64,000 bases of DNA. Origin: DATEDA01 sp963789885 (GTDB lineage: Bacteria > Pseudomonadota > Gammaproteobacteria > Burkholderiales > SG8-39). Shown here piece after piece: positions 1-7,477 of the stretch. Position numbers and translations under genes: made by a program. The stretch spans positions 7,624-71,623 of the forward strand of contig CAWBNB010000025.1 in NCBI GenBank assembly GCA_963789885.1, in the 5' to 3' direction. Positions within the stretch are counted from its first letter, which is position 1. Each line of letters begins with the position of its first letter. The notes below the pieces were generated by a model that was given only the letters and a program-made list of their open reading frames with translations, ran no database searches and was not told where the DNA came from.

Positions 1-455
1 ATCTCGGGGGTGACGATGCCGCGGCGCGCGTAGTGCATCTGCGTCACCGCCGCACCCGCCTTCGCCTTACGAGGGCGCCGCTTCAGATCGAAGCGCATCT
101 CGGCGAGTTTCGGATCCTCGAGCCGCTCGCGGCCGTAGCGCGAGGTGGGTCCACCCAGCTCGTCGGTGTCGCCGCGTTCGGCGATCCACTTCCCGCGCAA
201 GGGGGCGAGGCCCTGCCGGATGTCGATCCGCACCCCGGGGTCGGTGTACGGACCCGAGGTGTCATAGACGAAGATCGGCGGGTTCTTCTCCGCGCCGAAG
301 CTCGCCGGCGTGTCGGCCTGCGCGATCTCGCGCATCGGGACGCGGATGTCGGCGCGCGATCCGCGCACGTAGCTCTTGCGCGAATGCGGCAACGGCTGAA
401 TCGCCGCCTCGTCGACGTGCGCGAGCGCGGCGTTGAATTTGGGGTTCGCGACCAT
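1..455 (-). CDS. thiC: Phosphomethylpyrimidine synthase ThiC, N-terminal part (partial, runs off left edge)
   Basis: ThiC is the radical-SAM enzyme that rearranges aminoimidazole ribotide into the HMP-P pyrimidine of thiamine. About 151 N-terminal residues lie in the window, starting at ATG 455 (MVANPKFNAAL). The stretch YDTSGPYTDPGVRIDIRQGL (about residues 69-88) and the following LRGKWIAERGDT are diagnostic of the family, as is the basic RRPRKAKAG segment leading to VTQMHYARRGIVTPE. The catalytic core and the C-terminal Fe-S cysteines lie outside the window. A TPP riboswitch sits 56 bp upstream on the same strand, so expression should fall when thiamine pyrophosphate is plentiful. The upstream neighbour on this strand is the tannase-family gene, which is probably a separate transcription unit. 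Confidence 0.96.
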   Translation of the reverse strand, partial: MVANPKFNAALAHVDEAAIQPLPHSRKSYVRGSRADIRVPMREIAQADTPASFGAEKNPPIFVYDTSGPYTDPGVRIDIRQGLAPLRGKWIAERGDTDELGGPTSRYGRERLEDPKLAEMRFDLKRRPRKAKAGAAVTQMHYARRGIVTPE

Positions 456-510
456 TGCGCGCTCCTCTGGCGATGCGGAGAAGCGGTGGCAGGCGGGGGG
501 ACTGCCGACG

Positions 511-623
511 CTTACCTACGGCGGAATTACCCGCATCAGGTTCGAAGGGACTCTCTCACCCGGGCGCGAACGGCCTAGGACCCCCACGTCGATGCCCCTA
601 AGGTACTCCAACGCCGGGGTCCT
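511..623 (-). promoter_or_regulatory. TPP riboswitch (THI element) in the thiC leader
   Basis: Read on the minus strand, the segment contains the conserved thi-box landmarks in order: GGACCCC at the 5' end pairing with GGGGTCC further in, GTGAGAGAGTCCCTTCGAA, CCTGATGCGGGTAA, and AATTCCGCCGTAGGTAAG at the 3' end. The spacing and the terminal CGTAGGTAAG are those of TPP aptamers. It lies between the tannase-family gene and thiC, with the 3' edge 55 bp before the thiC ATG, a distance that suits control of translation initiation; no clear terminator stem was traced. The exact 5' edge is approximate. Confidence 0.93.
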
Positions 624-665
624 TTCAACGCGCCGGCCGCGTTCGCGCCGGCCCGCGGCTAGCGA

Positions 666-2507
666 CTAGCGATCCTGGTGATCGTCGCCGTGGTGTTCGT
701 GATCGTCGTCGTGGTACCGATCGGGGTGATGCGGGGGACGCACGCACTCGAAGTTCGTGGCCACCCAGTTCGCAGGATCGTTCTCGGCGTTGCTGCCCCG
801 CGGGCCGACGTAGGTCGGTTCCTTGGGCCACGGGCAGATGATCCGCTGATTCCCACCCGGTGCGCTCGTCCCGGCGTCCTGGGTCACGACGATTGATTCG
901 GGCGACTTGCCTTTCTCGACCCACTCCACGAGCGGCGGCAGCTTGTCCCAGCCCACCGCGGCGCCCCGGATACCCCCAACGCAGTGACCCATCCCGGGAA
1001 CCATGAACAGCCGGACCTGCTCCTTCGCTGCCCTCGAATTGCCCTTGAACGTCCGTTTGACGATGTCCTCGTAGTAGTCGATCGTCGGCTCGGGGCCGAT
1101 CAGCCCGTCGGCAAAACCGTGATAGAGCAGGTACTTCGCTTTACGCTTGACGAGGAGCGGGTGCAGATCGGTCTCCGACCCGTTCAGGATTGCGCGCATG
1201 AACGCCCCACCATCTCTGGGCGTCCAGGGTCCCTTGCTGCCGTTTACGGTGCGGCCGTGCGGCGTGTTACGGTCAAAGTCAAAATCCAGCCAACGGTACT
1301 CCCCCGGTGCCGGCAGCAGCGTCGGATCGTTCCGGCGCGGGGTCGGAACGCCCGGGTCGTGCTCGAACCAGAGGTAATTGACGAACTCCATCGAGAAGCC
1401 GCCCTGACCGGGAAAGAAACCGTTCGCCGGGGTCGGCACGACAAGGCTTCCCCAGCTGAACTCGCTCCCGAGCGGCTTGCCCTTGTACCAGCGCCGCTGG
1501 CCGCTCGAATCGTGGGGGCCGCGGTACACGTCCTTGATCGCCTGGATCTGACCGGGCGAGAGTCCCCGCGCGTGGCCCAGATCGTCGATGTCTTCTTCGG
1601 TGAAGACCTTGGCACAGGCGAGCGGATTGCCGACGACGCGATCGCGAACGCGGTCGTTTCCAAGCACGTCGCACTTCGCTAGGACGGCGTCGCGCAGCGC
1701 GTCGATGTCGGCCTGCGAGATGTTGTTGTCGAAGCCGACGCCGTCCTTGTTGACGTCGCGGAAGAAGATCGCGCTGCTCCAGACCTGCTCCATCGCGATC
1801 TCGATCGCGTTCATGAACGGATCGCCGGAAACGATGCCGTCGAAGTCGTCGGGGAAGCGCTGCGCTTCGACCGCCGCCTGCCGCCCGCCGGTCGAGCAAC
1901 CCTCCCAGTACGAGTAGCGCGGGCGGCGATCGTAGTACGCGTCGATGATCCCCTTGGCGACGACGGTCGTGACGTGCGTCGCGCGCCATCCGTAGTCGAT
2001 CTCGCGCGGACGGTTGTTGAACCCGAAGCTGCCGCCGCCGAACGCGCGGCCGTCATGCCCCATGTCGCTGTTCGCGGTGGCGTACCCCTCCGGCAGCCGG
2101 GCGGTCGATCCCGACACGGCCCCATCGAACCCACCGTCGCCGATCATGACGAACCGCCCGTTCCACTGCGTCGGCAGGTTCACCGCGAACCTCACCTGGT
2201 TGGTGCCTTCTTGCGGATCTCCGGTGGGGATGGTGCCTTCGACGCGGCAGTATTCCGGCACCGCGCCAGCTACCGGCACCAGCCGTGCGGAGGTGATCGA
2301 CGGGCGGATGCGCTTCGCGAGCACGCCGCCTTGCTCGACGTCTCCGCGGGCGGACTCGTCGGTGATGGCAAGCTGCGCGCCTGCGAGCCCCGCGCAGGTT
2401 TCGGCCGAGGGGGGCTGGCCGCCCGTCGCGCGCACAGTGGGTCCCGGCAGGGACACCATGAGCGCAAGCATGATTGCCGCGGCTGCGGCGCGAAGTGTGC
2501 GATTCAT
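666..2507 (-). CDS. Tannase/feruloyl esterase family alpha/beta hydrolase, secreted
   Basis: A 613-residue hydrolase of the tannase/feruloyl esterase family, which cleaves phenolic esters such as gallate or ferulate esters. Residues 1-27 form a signal peptide (hydrophobic AAAAAIMLALMVSLPGP). The nucleophile elbow GCSTGG is at 203-208 (Ser205), the acid is likely Asp467 in YHGFADG and the base His508 in PGMGHC. Two cysteines flank the catalytic Ser and His (Cys204, Cys509), as in the family's Cys-Ser-His-Cys arrangement. The last 20 residues are unusually rich in His and Asp and look metal-binding. Substrate cannot be told from sequence. A sigma-70 type promoter lies at 2558-2587. It is divergent from the GntR regulator, which might control it. 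Confidence 0.9.
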   Translation of the reverse strand: MNRTLRAAAAAIMLALMVSLPGPTVRATGGQPPSAETCAGLAGAQLAITDESARGDVEQGGVLAKRIRPSITSARLVPVAGAVPEYCRVEGTIPTGDPQEGTNQVRFAVNLPTQWNGRFVMIGDGGFDGAVSGSTARLPEGYATANSDMGHDGRAFGGGSFGFNNRPREIDYGWRATHVTTVVAKGIIDAYYDRRPRYSYWEGCSTGGRQAAVEAQRFPDDFDGIVSGDPFMNAIEIAMEQVWSSAIFFRDVNKDGVGFDNNISQADIDALRDAVLAKCDVLGNDRVRDRVVGNPLACAKVFTEEDIDDLGHARGLSPGQIQAIKDVYRGPHDSSGQRRWYKGKPLGSEFSWGSLVVPTPANGFFPGQGGFSMEFVNYLWFEHDPGVPTPRRNDPTLLPAPGEYRWLDFDFDRNTPHGRTVNGSKGPWTPRDGGAFMRAILNGSETDLHPLLVKRKAKYLLYHGFADGLIGPEPTIDYYEDIVKRTFKGNSRAAKEQVRLFMVPGMGHCVGGIRGAAVGWDKLPPLVEWVEKGKSPESIVVTQDAGTSAPGGNQRIICPWPKEPTYVGPRGSNAENDPANWVATNFECVRPPHHPDRYHDDDHEHHGDDHQDR

Positions 2508-2557
2508 CGTCTTACTCCCCCTGTGTCCCGCGCAACCGGACTCGGCCGCCCACTCGG

Positions 2558-2587
2558 TCTATAGCGACGCGTCGCAAGACAAGTCAA
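2558..2587 (-). promoter_or_regulatory. Candidate sigma-70 promoter for the tannase-family gene, with palindrome in spacer
   Basis: On the minus strand TTGACT (2587-2582) is followed after 18 bp by TATAGA (2563-2558), 50 bp upstream of the ATG at 2507. The spacer contains a perfect 12-bp palindrome GCGACGCGTCGC (2564-2575), placed where a repressor would block RNA polymerase. Promoter and operator assignments are inferred from sequence alone. Confidence 0.55.
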
Positions 2588-2711
2588 TAGGACATTTCAT
2601 CTGAGGTGGTGCGCGGTGAACGTCGTCGGGGCGCGATCCCGCGCGGCGCGCTCGCAGTGCCGAGGCCGCTCCCGGTGCATGTTGCACCGCACGCCATCGC
2701 GCCCGAATCGA

Positions 2712-2751
2712 AAATGTCTGATTGACAATACATTTCTCCCGCCCCTACGAT
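2712..2751 (+). promoter_or_regulatory. Candidate promoter/operator of the GntR gene
   Basis: TTGACA (2722-2727), an 18-bp spacer and TACGAT (2746-2751) form a credible sigma-70 promoter. Over the -35 box lies the small palindrome ATTGACAAT, itself nested in a wider inverted repeat AAATGT (2712-2717) / ACATTT (2730-2735). Overlap with the -35 fits autorepression by the GntR-family product just downstream; binding is inferred. Confidence 0.5.
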
Positions 2752-2803
2752 TCGTCGGCCGATGTACCGCGCTGCCCGCCGATCCTCGCCGGAAGCGGAC
2801 GCC

Positions 2804-3655
2804 ATGCTGCCGCTGCCGCGCTATCACCAAATCTACCTAGTGCTGCGCGAGCGGCTCGCCGAGGGCCGCTTCGACGCCGCCAAGCCGTTGCCGGGCGAGC
2901 TCGGACTCGCGCAGGCGTTCGGCGTCTCCCGGGTGACGATGCGGAGTGCCCTCGACCGGCTCGCCGAAGAAGGGCTCATCGTGCGCCAGCGCGGGCGCGG
3001 CACCTTCGCGTGCCCGCGGGCCGGCACGCCGCCGCCCGTGCGTGCGAATCTCTCGGGACTGCTTGAGAACCTCCTCTCGATGGGGCTGCGGACGAAGGTC
3101 GAGCTGGTCGAGCTCGCGACGATCCCCGCCCCAGCCGAAGTGGCGGAGCTGCTCGCGATCGCCACGGGCGAACCGGTCCAAAAGGCGATCCGGGTCCGCA
3201 GCGACAAGGGGGGACCGTTCGCGCACATCACGACCTTCGTGCCGGACGCGGTGGCGCACGCCTTCGGACGAAAGGAGCTCGCGGCGAAGCCGATGCTCCA
3301 GCTGCTCGAGGAGTCCGGCATCAAGGTGTACGGCGCAGACCAGACGATCACCGCCAAGCTCGCCGATCACACTGTCGCGCCGCTGCTCGACCTGGAGGTC
3401 GGGGCGCCGCTGCTCGCAGTCTCGCGCGTGGTGTACGGAGCGGCCGAGCGGCCGGTGCAGTCCCTGCGCGGGCTCTACCGTCCGGACCGTTATGAGTACC
3501 ACATGCATCTCACCCGCTCGGGTGGCGATACGCCGCGAATCTGGGTGAACGACGACCAACGCGGCCGCGCCGTAGAGCGCGACCATGAGCGCCGCGCCGT
3601 GGGCGAAGTTGAGCGGTTCGCGACAACGAGGACTCGGCCTCCGCGCTCGGCGTGA
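2804..3655 (+). CDS. GntR-family transcriptional regulator with UTRA effector domain
   Basis: DNA-binding regulator of the HutC subgroup. The N-terminal winged helix (about residues 6-70 from ATG 2804) has the signature GELGLAQAFGVSRVTMRSAL and ends in RQRGRGTF. A UTRA ligand domain follows, ending near GLYRPDRYEYHMHL. ATG 2804 is preferred; an in-frame ATG at 2762 would lie only 10 bp after the -10 box. Family members of this length normally stop soon after a sequence like RIWV; here the frame runs on for about 37 low-complexity, Arg-rich residues into the scrambled region at 3.55-3.65 kb, so the native 3' end seems lost to a deletion junction. It probably controls the catabolic operon starting at 3846. 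Confidence 0.88.
   Translation: MLPLPRYHQIYLVLRERLAEGRFDAAKPLPGELGLAQAFGVSRVTMRSALDRLAEEGLIVRQRGRGTFACPRAGTPPPVRANLSGLLENLLSMGLRTKVELVELATIPAPAEVAELLAIATGEPVQKAIRVRSDKGGPFAHITTFVPDAVAHAFGRKELAAKPMLQLLEESGIKVYGADQTITAKLADHTVAPLLDLEVGAPLLAVSRVVYGAAERPVQSLRGLYRPDRYEYHMHLTRSGGDTPRIWVNDDQRGRAVERDHERRAVGEVERFATTRTRPPRSA
3541..3616 (-). pseudogene. Possible LivH-type permease fragment (minus strand)
   Basis: Read from about 3616 down to 3541 the minus strand gives PLNFAHGAALMVALYGAAAL and then hydrophobic residues. NFAHG followed by a transmembrane segment is typical of LivH branched-chain amino acid permeases. The fragment overlaps the aberrant tail of the GntR frame and abuts the LivM-like fragment head to head. 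Short, so only a suggestion. Confidence 0.3.
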
Positions 3656-3804
3656 ACGCGTTTCGCGTCAAGCTCGCGGCGATCGTAGTCTCGGGCAGCG
3701 TGATGGCCGAGATCGTGATCGACTTCGACGAGCTCCAGCGCCTGCTCGGCACCACCGACCTGCTCGCCCTCGGACGGCGCTACGACGATTCGAGCGCCGG
3801 CTGA
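3619..3804 (+). pseudogene. LivM-like branched-chain ABC permease remnant
   Basis: In the frame of codon 3619 the plus strand reads RDNEDSASALGVNAFRVKLA (3619-3678) and continues hydrophobically to SGSVMA. The pattern ENE-x-x-A-x-x-LGVN-x-FR-x-KL is a hallmark cytoplasmic loop of LivM permeases. There is no start; the Liv similarity stops near 3715 and a different, unrecognised sequence (EIVIDFDELQRLLGTTDLLA) runs to a TGA at 3804. I read it as debris of an ABC transporter once encoded between the regulator and the catabolic genes. The other content of the 3656-3845 gap is not recognised. Confidence 0.45.
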
Positions 3805-3845
3805 CGCGGCGTTTCGACGATAATCGCCCGGTATCCGCGCCGCCC

Positions 3846-4637
3846 ATGCCCAGCGCTTCAGCCACCGCGCCCCCCAGCCGCCTCGGCCCGCCGGCCGGCG
3901 CGCGGCTCGTGGTGACCGGCGGTTGCGGCGGCATCGGTCGCGCGCTCGTCGTCGCGGCGCTCGCCGACGGCCTCGACGTCGCGGTACTGGATCTGCCGGC
4001 GTCGATCGAGCGGCACCCGCCGCCGCGCGCGGTGCTCGCGGTTGCGGTCGACGCCACCGACGAACAGGCGGTCGCGGCCGCGTTCGCCGAGGTCGCGCGC
4101 CGGTGGCAGGCGCTCGACGCTCTGGTGAACCTCGCCGGCTTCGCCCGCGAGCGGGTTCCGCTCGCCGACATCCGGACCGAACACTGGGACGAGGTCATCG
4201 CCGGCAACCTGCGCTCGACCTGGCTCGCGAGCCGGGCCGCGCTCCCGCTGCTCGCGAACGGCAACGCGCCCGCGATCGTGAACGCCGCGTCGGGCCTCGC
4301 CGTCCGTTCGTTTCCGGGGTTCGGTCCGTACTCCGCCGCGAAGGCGGGCATCCTCGGGCTCACCCGCTCGCTCGCGATCGAGTGCGCGCCGCGCGTGCGC
4401 GTGAATGCGATCGCACCGACTGCGGTGGAGACCGCGTTCCTGCACGGCGGGACCGGGCGGAGCGACGAACGCGCGCCTTCGCTCGTCGACCTCGAAACCT
4501 ACGTGAAGACCGTCCCGCTTGGACGGGTGGCAACGCCGGACGACGTCGTGGGGCCGATCCTCTTCCTCCTCGGCCCCGCGGCGCGCTACATGACCGGGCA
4601 GGTGCTGCACATCAACGGCGGGCTGTTGACGCCGTAG
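3846..4637 (+). CDS. SDR-family NAD(P)-dependent oxidoreductase
   Basis: Classical short-chain dehydrogenase/reductase of 263 residues, cytosolic, oxidising or reducing a hydroxyl/carbonyl substrate with NAD(P). The cofactor motif TGGCGGIG is near residues 25-32, the usual NNAG is NLAG in ALVNLAGFA, and the catalytic YSAAK (YxxxK) follows NAASGLAVRSFPGFGP. The C-terminus GQVLHINGG is standard. ATG 3846 is chosen because upstream codons in this frame are Arg-rich noise from the decayed permease region. It is the first gene of a five-gene plus-strand cluster (42 bp to the next gene). An aspartate or histidine after the beta-2 strand that would settle NAD versus NADP is ambiguous. Substrate unknown. 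Confidence 0.85.
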   Translation: MPSASATAPPSRLGPPAGARLVVTGGCGGIGRALVVAALADGLDVAVLDLPASIERHPPPRAVLAVAVDATDEQAVAAAFAEVARRWQALDALVNLAGFARERVPLADIRTEHWDEVIAGNLRSTWLASRAALPLLANGNAPAIVNAASGLAVRSFPGFGPYSAAKAGILGLTRSLAIECAPRVRVNAIAPTAVETAFLHGGTGRSDERAPSLVDLETYVKTVPLGRVATPDDVVGPILFLLGPAARYMTGQVLHINGGLLTP

Positions 4638-4679
4638 CCGGGAAAGTATCATCGCGGTTCCGCCGGCCCCGGCGCGCGC

Positions 4680-5414
4680 ATGCTCAAACCAAGCGATCCC
4701 CCGAAACGCATCGGCGTCGTGGTCCCGCCAGCCAACCCGACGGTCGAGCCGGAAATGCGCCGCCTCCTGCCGCCCGAGTTCGGGCTGTTCACGACCCGGC
4801 TGCCGGTCCTGACCGGCGACCTGCGGGCACGCGCTGACGCGTACGCCCGGTACTACCCGGCAGCGGTCCGGAGCTTCGACACGCTCAAGCTCGATGCGCT
4901 TTACATCGGCGTGACCGGGCCGAGCTACTCACTCGGCGAAGCCCGGGACCGGGCACTCGCCGACTCGCTCGCCGAGACTGCGGGCGCGCTCATCGAGCTC
5001 CCGACGCTCGCCGTTCTGGACACGCTGCGCGTGCTCGAGGTACGGGCGATCGCGCTCGTCTCGCCTTATCCCGAGTGGCTCAGCAGGCGGGCGGCCGCCT
5101 ACTGGCAGGGTACCGGGATCCGCGTCGTGCAGCTCGTCGCGATCGGCGGCGAGTTCCCGGGCTACGACGTGCCGACGGCGGACGTCCTGGCCACGCTGCG
5201 GAAGGTCGACTCGCCCGACGCGGACGCCGTGGTGATCGCCGGAACCGGGACACGGACGCTCGACGCGATCGTCGCCTGCGACGGGGAGTTCAGCGTGCCC
5301 GTGCTCTCCTCCAACCTCTGCAGCGCCTGGCGCCTCCTCGATCGCATGGGCGGCCGGCCGGGCTACGACCTCGCCCGCGCCGCGCCGTCGCTCGCTGCGC
5401 GCCTCGCCGGCTGA
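4680..5414 (+). CDS. Asp/Glu racemase superfamily protein (maleate isomerase / arylmalonate decarboxylase-like), catalytic cysteines absent
   Basis: 244 residues with the fold of maleate cis-trans isomerase and arylmalonate decarboxylase: the opening KRIGVVVPPANPTVEPEM is typical, and GTRTLDAIVACDGEFSVPVL with the SSN that follows matches the second half. In characterised members one Cys lies in an ACTSG-type loop of the first half and a second in an SCTxxRTL motif of the second half. Here the corresponding segments are IGVTGPSYS and IAGTGTRTL, so both positions look substituted (Val/Gly or neighbours). A Cys in SSNLC is near but not at the expected place. The chemistry is therefore uncertain: it may be a Cys-independent lyase/isomerase or a non-catalytic member. 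Tightly linked to the amidohydrolase 13 bp downstream. Confidence 0.75.
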   Translation: MLKPSDPPKRIGVVVPPANPTVEPEMRRLLPPEFGLFTTRLPVLTGDLRARADAYARYYPAAVRSFDTLKLDALYIGVTGPSYSLGEARDRALADSLAETAGALIELPTLAVLDTLRVLEVRAIALVSPYPEWLSRRAAAYWQGTGIRVVQLVAIGGEFPGYDVPTADVLATLRKVDSPDADAVVIAGTGTRTLDAIVACDGEFSVPVLSSNLCSAWRLLDRMGGRPGYDLARAAPSLAARLAG

Positions 5415-5427
5415 CCACGGGACCGCG

Positions 5428-6909
5428 ATGACACCCCCGCTCGATCTCGTCGTCAAAAATGTCCGCGTGGTTCGTCCGAACCGCCGCTCGGTCGACCTTC
5501 TCGACGTCGGGATCCGGGACGGGAAGTTCGCGCGCCTCGCGCCCGACATCCGGCCCGGCGAGGCGAAGCAGGTTTTCGATGGCAAAGGCCTCCTCGCCTT
5601 CCCCGGGCTCGTCGATGCGCACATGCACGTCGGGATCTACCAGAGTCTCGAACAGGACGCGCCGAGCGAGAGCAAGGCGGCGGCGATGGGCGGGGTGACG
5701 ACGAGCCTCAACTACATGCGGACCGGCCAGTACTACCTGAACCGGACCGGGTCCTACCGCGAGTTCATGCCGGAAGTGATGCGGCGGTCGGAGGGGAACT
5801 TCTGGGTCGACTACGCGTATCACATGGCGCCGATCGAGGGCCGGCACGTCGACGAGATGGGGTTGCTGCTCGACGACTGGGGGGTGCCGTCGTACAAGAT
5901 CTTCATGTTCTATGGCGGCTACGGCCTGCACGGCAAGTCCGACGCGCAGAACGAGTTCCTGATGATCGGGCCGGAGGATCGCTACGACGTCGCGCACTTC
6001 GAGTTCATCATGCGTTCGGCGCGCCGGTTGATGGTCGAGCGCCCGGACCTCGCCGACTACATCAGCGTGAGCCTCCATTGCGAGTTCGCCGACATCCTCA
6101 ATGCCTACACGAAGCTCGTCGAGCGTAACGGCAAGCTGGAAGGGCTCGCCGCGTATAGCGCCGCGCGGCCGCCGCACTCCGAGGCACTCGCGATCTGGAT
6201 CGCCGCGTACCTCGCGTACGAGACCGACTGCCTCAACATCAACCTGTTGCACCTCTCGTCGAAAAAGGCGATGGACGCCGCGCTGATGATGCAGGACGTC
6301 TTCCCGCACATCAGCTTCAAGCGCGAGGTGACCGTCGGCCACCTCCTGCTCGACACCGACTGCGCCTGCGGCGTGCACGCCAAGGTGAATCCGCCGATCC
6401 GCCCGCGTGCGGACGTCGAGGCGCTCTGGCAGGCGGTGCTCGAGCGCGACGTCGACTGGATCGTGAGCGACCACGCGTGCTGCTCGACCGAGCAGAAGTA
6501 CAGCGCGAAATTCCCGAAGAACATCTGGCTCGCCAAGTCGGGCTTCGGCGGGACCGAATATCTCCTCTCCGGCGTACTCAGCGAAGGATCGAAACGCGGC
6601 ATGTCCTACAACCATATGGCGGAGCTCCTCTCGTGGAACCCCGCGCAGCGCTACGGCGTCCTGCAAAAAGGCGACATCGCGCCCGGCTACGACGCCGACC
6701 TCGTGCTCGTGGATCCGCACGAATCGTTCGTCGTCCGCGCGGCCGAGTCGGAGTCGAAGCAGGGCTACACGCCGTTCGAAGGAATGGAGCTGACCGGCCG
6801 CGTCAAGACCACGTTCCTGCGCGGCGAGCTCGTCTACGACCGCGGGAACTGCGCGGGGCCGGCGCGCGGCAGATACATCCGGCGTCCGACCAAGGTCGCT
6901 GCAGCATGA
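5428..6909 (+). CDS. D-hydantoinase/dihydropyrimidinase-type amidohydrolase
   Basis: Metal-dependent cyclic amidase of the amidohydrolase superfamily, 493 residues, cytosolic. Metal ligands visible: DAHMHVG (HxH, about residue 65), the carbamylated lysine in SYKIFMFYGG, histidines in SLHCEFAD and LLHLSSKK, and the aspartate in VSDHACCS. The C-terminal small beta domain returns in GYDADLVLVDPHESFVV. Family enzymes open hydantoin, dihydropyrimidine or allantoin rings; the loop sequences here (for example FYGGYGLHG) differ from the standard enzymes, so the ring substrate may be different. Adjacent to a racemase-superfamily gene, an arrangement reminiscent of hydantoin racemase/hydantoinase pairs. 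No transporter gene remains in the cluster. Confidence 0.87.
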   Translation: MTPPLDLVVKNVRVVRPNRRSVDLLDVGIRDGKFARLAPDIRPGEAKQVFDGKGLLAFPGLVDAHMHVGIYQSLEQDAPSESKAAAMGGVTTSLNYMRTGQYYLNRTGSYREFMPEVMRRSEGNFWVDYAYHMAPIEGRHVDEMGLLLDDWGVPSYKIFMFYGGYGLHGKSDAQNEFLMIGPEDRYDVAHFEFIMRSARRLMVERPDLADYISVSLHCEFADILNAYTKLVERNGKLEGLAAYSAARPPHSEALAIWIAAYLAYETDCLNINLLHLSSKKAMDAALMMQDVFPHISFKREVTVGHLLLDTDCACGVHAKVNPPIRPRADVEALWQAVLERDVDWIVSDHACCSTEQKYSAKFPKNIWLAKSGFGGTEYLLSGVLSEGSKRGMSYNHMAELLSWNPAQRYGVLQKGDIAPGYDADLVLVDPHESFVVRAAESESKQGYTPFEGMELTGRVKTTFLRGELVYDRGNCAGPARGRYIRRPTKVAAA

Positions 6910-6964
6910 GCCCGCCGGGCCGTCCCAAGGGTGAATCCCGAGCGCCAAGTGCGAGGGCAGTCCG

Positions 6965-7477
6965 ATGAGCACCTGGGCCGACGCGCTCTACGACACACTG
7001 CTGGACGCCGGGGTCAAGCAGGTCGCCTATGTGCCCGACGCCGGCCACAAGCGACTGATCGAGCTCGCGCTCGCGAATCCCGACCTGAAGACGACCGTGC
7101 TGACGACCGAGGAAGAGGGTGTCGCCCTCCTCGTGGGCGCCTACCTCGGCGGCGACCGGGGCGTGCTCCTCCTCCAGTCGAGCGGCGTCGGCAACTGCAT
7201 CAACATGCTCTCGCTCGCGGCCGAGTGCCGCGTGCCGCTCCTCATGCTCGTGACGATGCGCGGCGAGTGGGGCGAGTTCAATCCGTGGCAGGTGACGATG
7301 GGCCAGGCGACGCCGGCGGTGCTGGAGGCGATGGGGACGATTGTCCTGCGCGCGGACGACGCCGAGCGGATCGTCGAGACGGTGCGCGCCGGGTCGGTGC
7401 TCGCGTTCGATTCGGGGCGGATGGTCGCGGTCCTGATCGGCCAGCGCGCGATCGGCGCGAAGGTGTTCCGGAAATGA
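6965..7477 (+). CDS. TPP-dependent decarboxylase, PYR-domain (alpha) subunit, ComD-like
   Basis: A 170-residue stand-alone PYR half of a thiamine-diphosphate enzyme, similar in organisation to sulfopyruvate decarboxylase subunit alpha and the N-terminal half of phosphonopyruvate decarboxylase. The essential glutamate that activates ThDP is in TTEEEGVALLVGAYLGG (near residue 42), followed by LLLQSSGVGNCINMLSLA, a strongly conserved segment in this group. It overlaps the beta-subunit gene by 4 bp (ATGA, 7474-7477), so the pair should be translationally coupled and form a heteromer. Substrate expected to be a 2-oxoacid; identity unknown. Confidence 0.86.
   Translation: MSTWADALYDTLLDAGVKQVAYVPDAGHKRLIELALANPDLKTTVLTTEEEGVALLVGAYLGGDRGVLLLQSSGVGNCINMLSLAAECRVPLLMLVTMRGEWGEFNPWQVTMGQATPAVLEAMGTIVLRADDAERIVETVRAGSVLAFDSGRMVAVLIGQRAIGAKVFRK

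Noticed and set aside
5290..6972. 560-residue open frame on the minus strand over the amidohydrolase
   Set aside because: Shadow of the plus-strand gene in GC-rich DNA: Arg/Val/His-rich, no motif, while the plus strand has all metal ligands.
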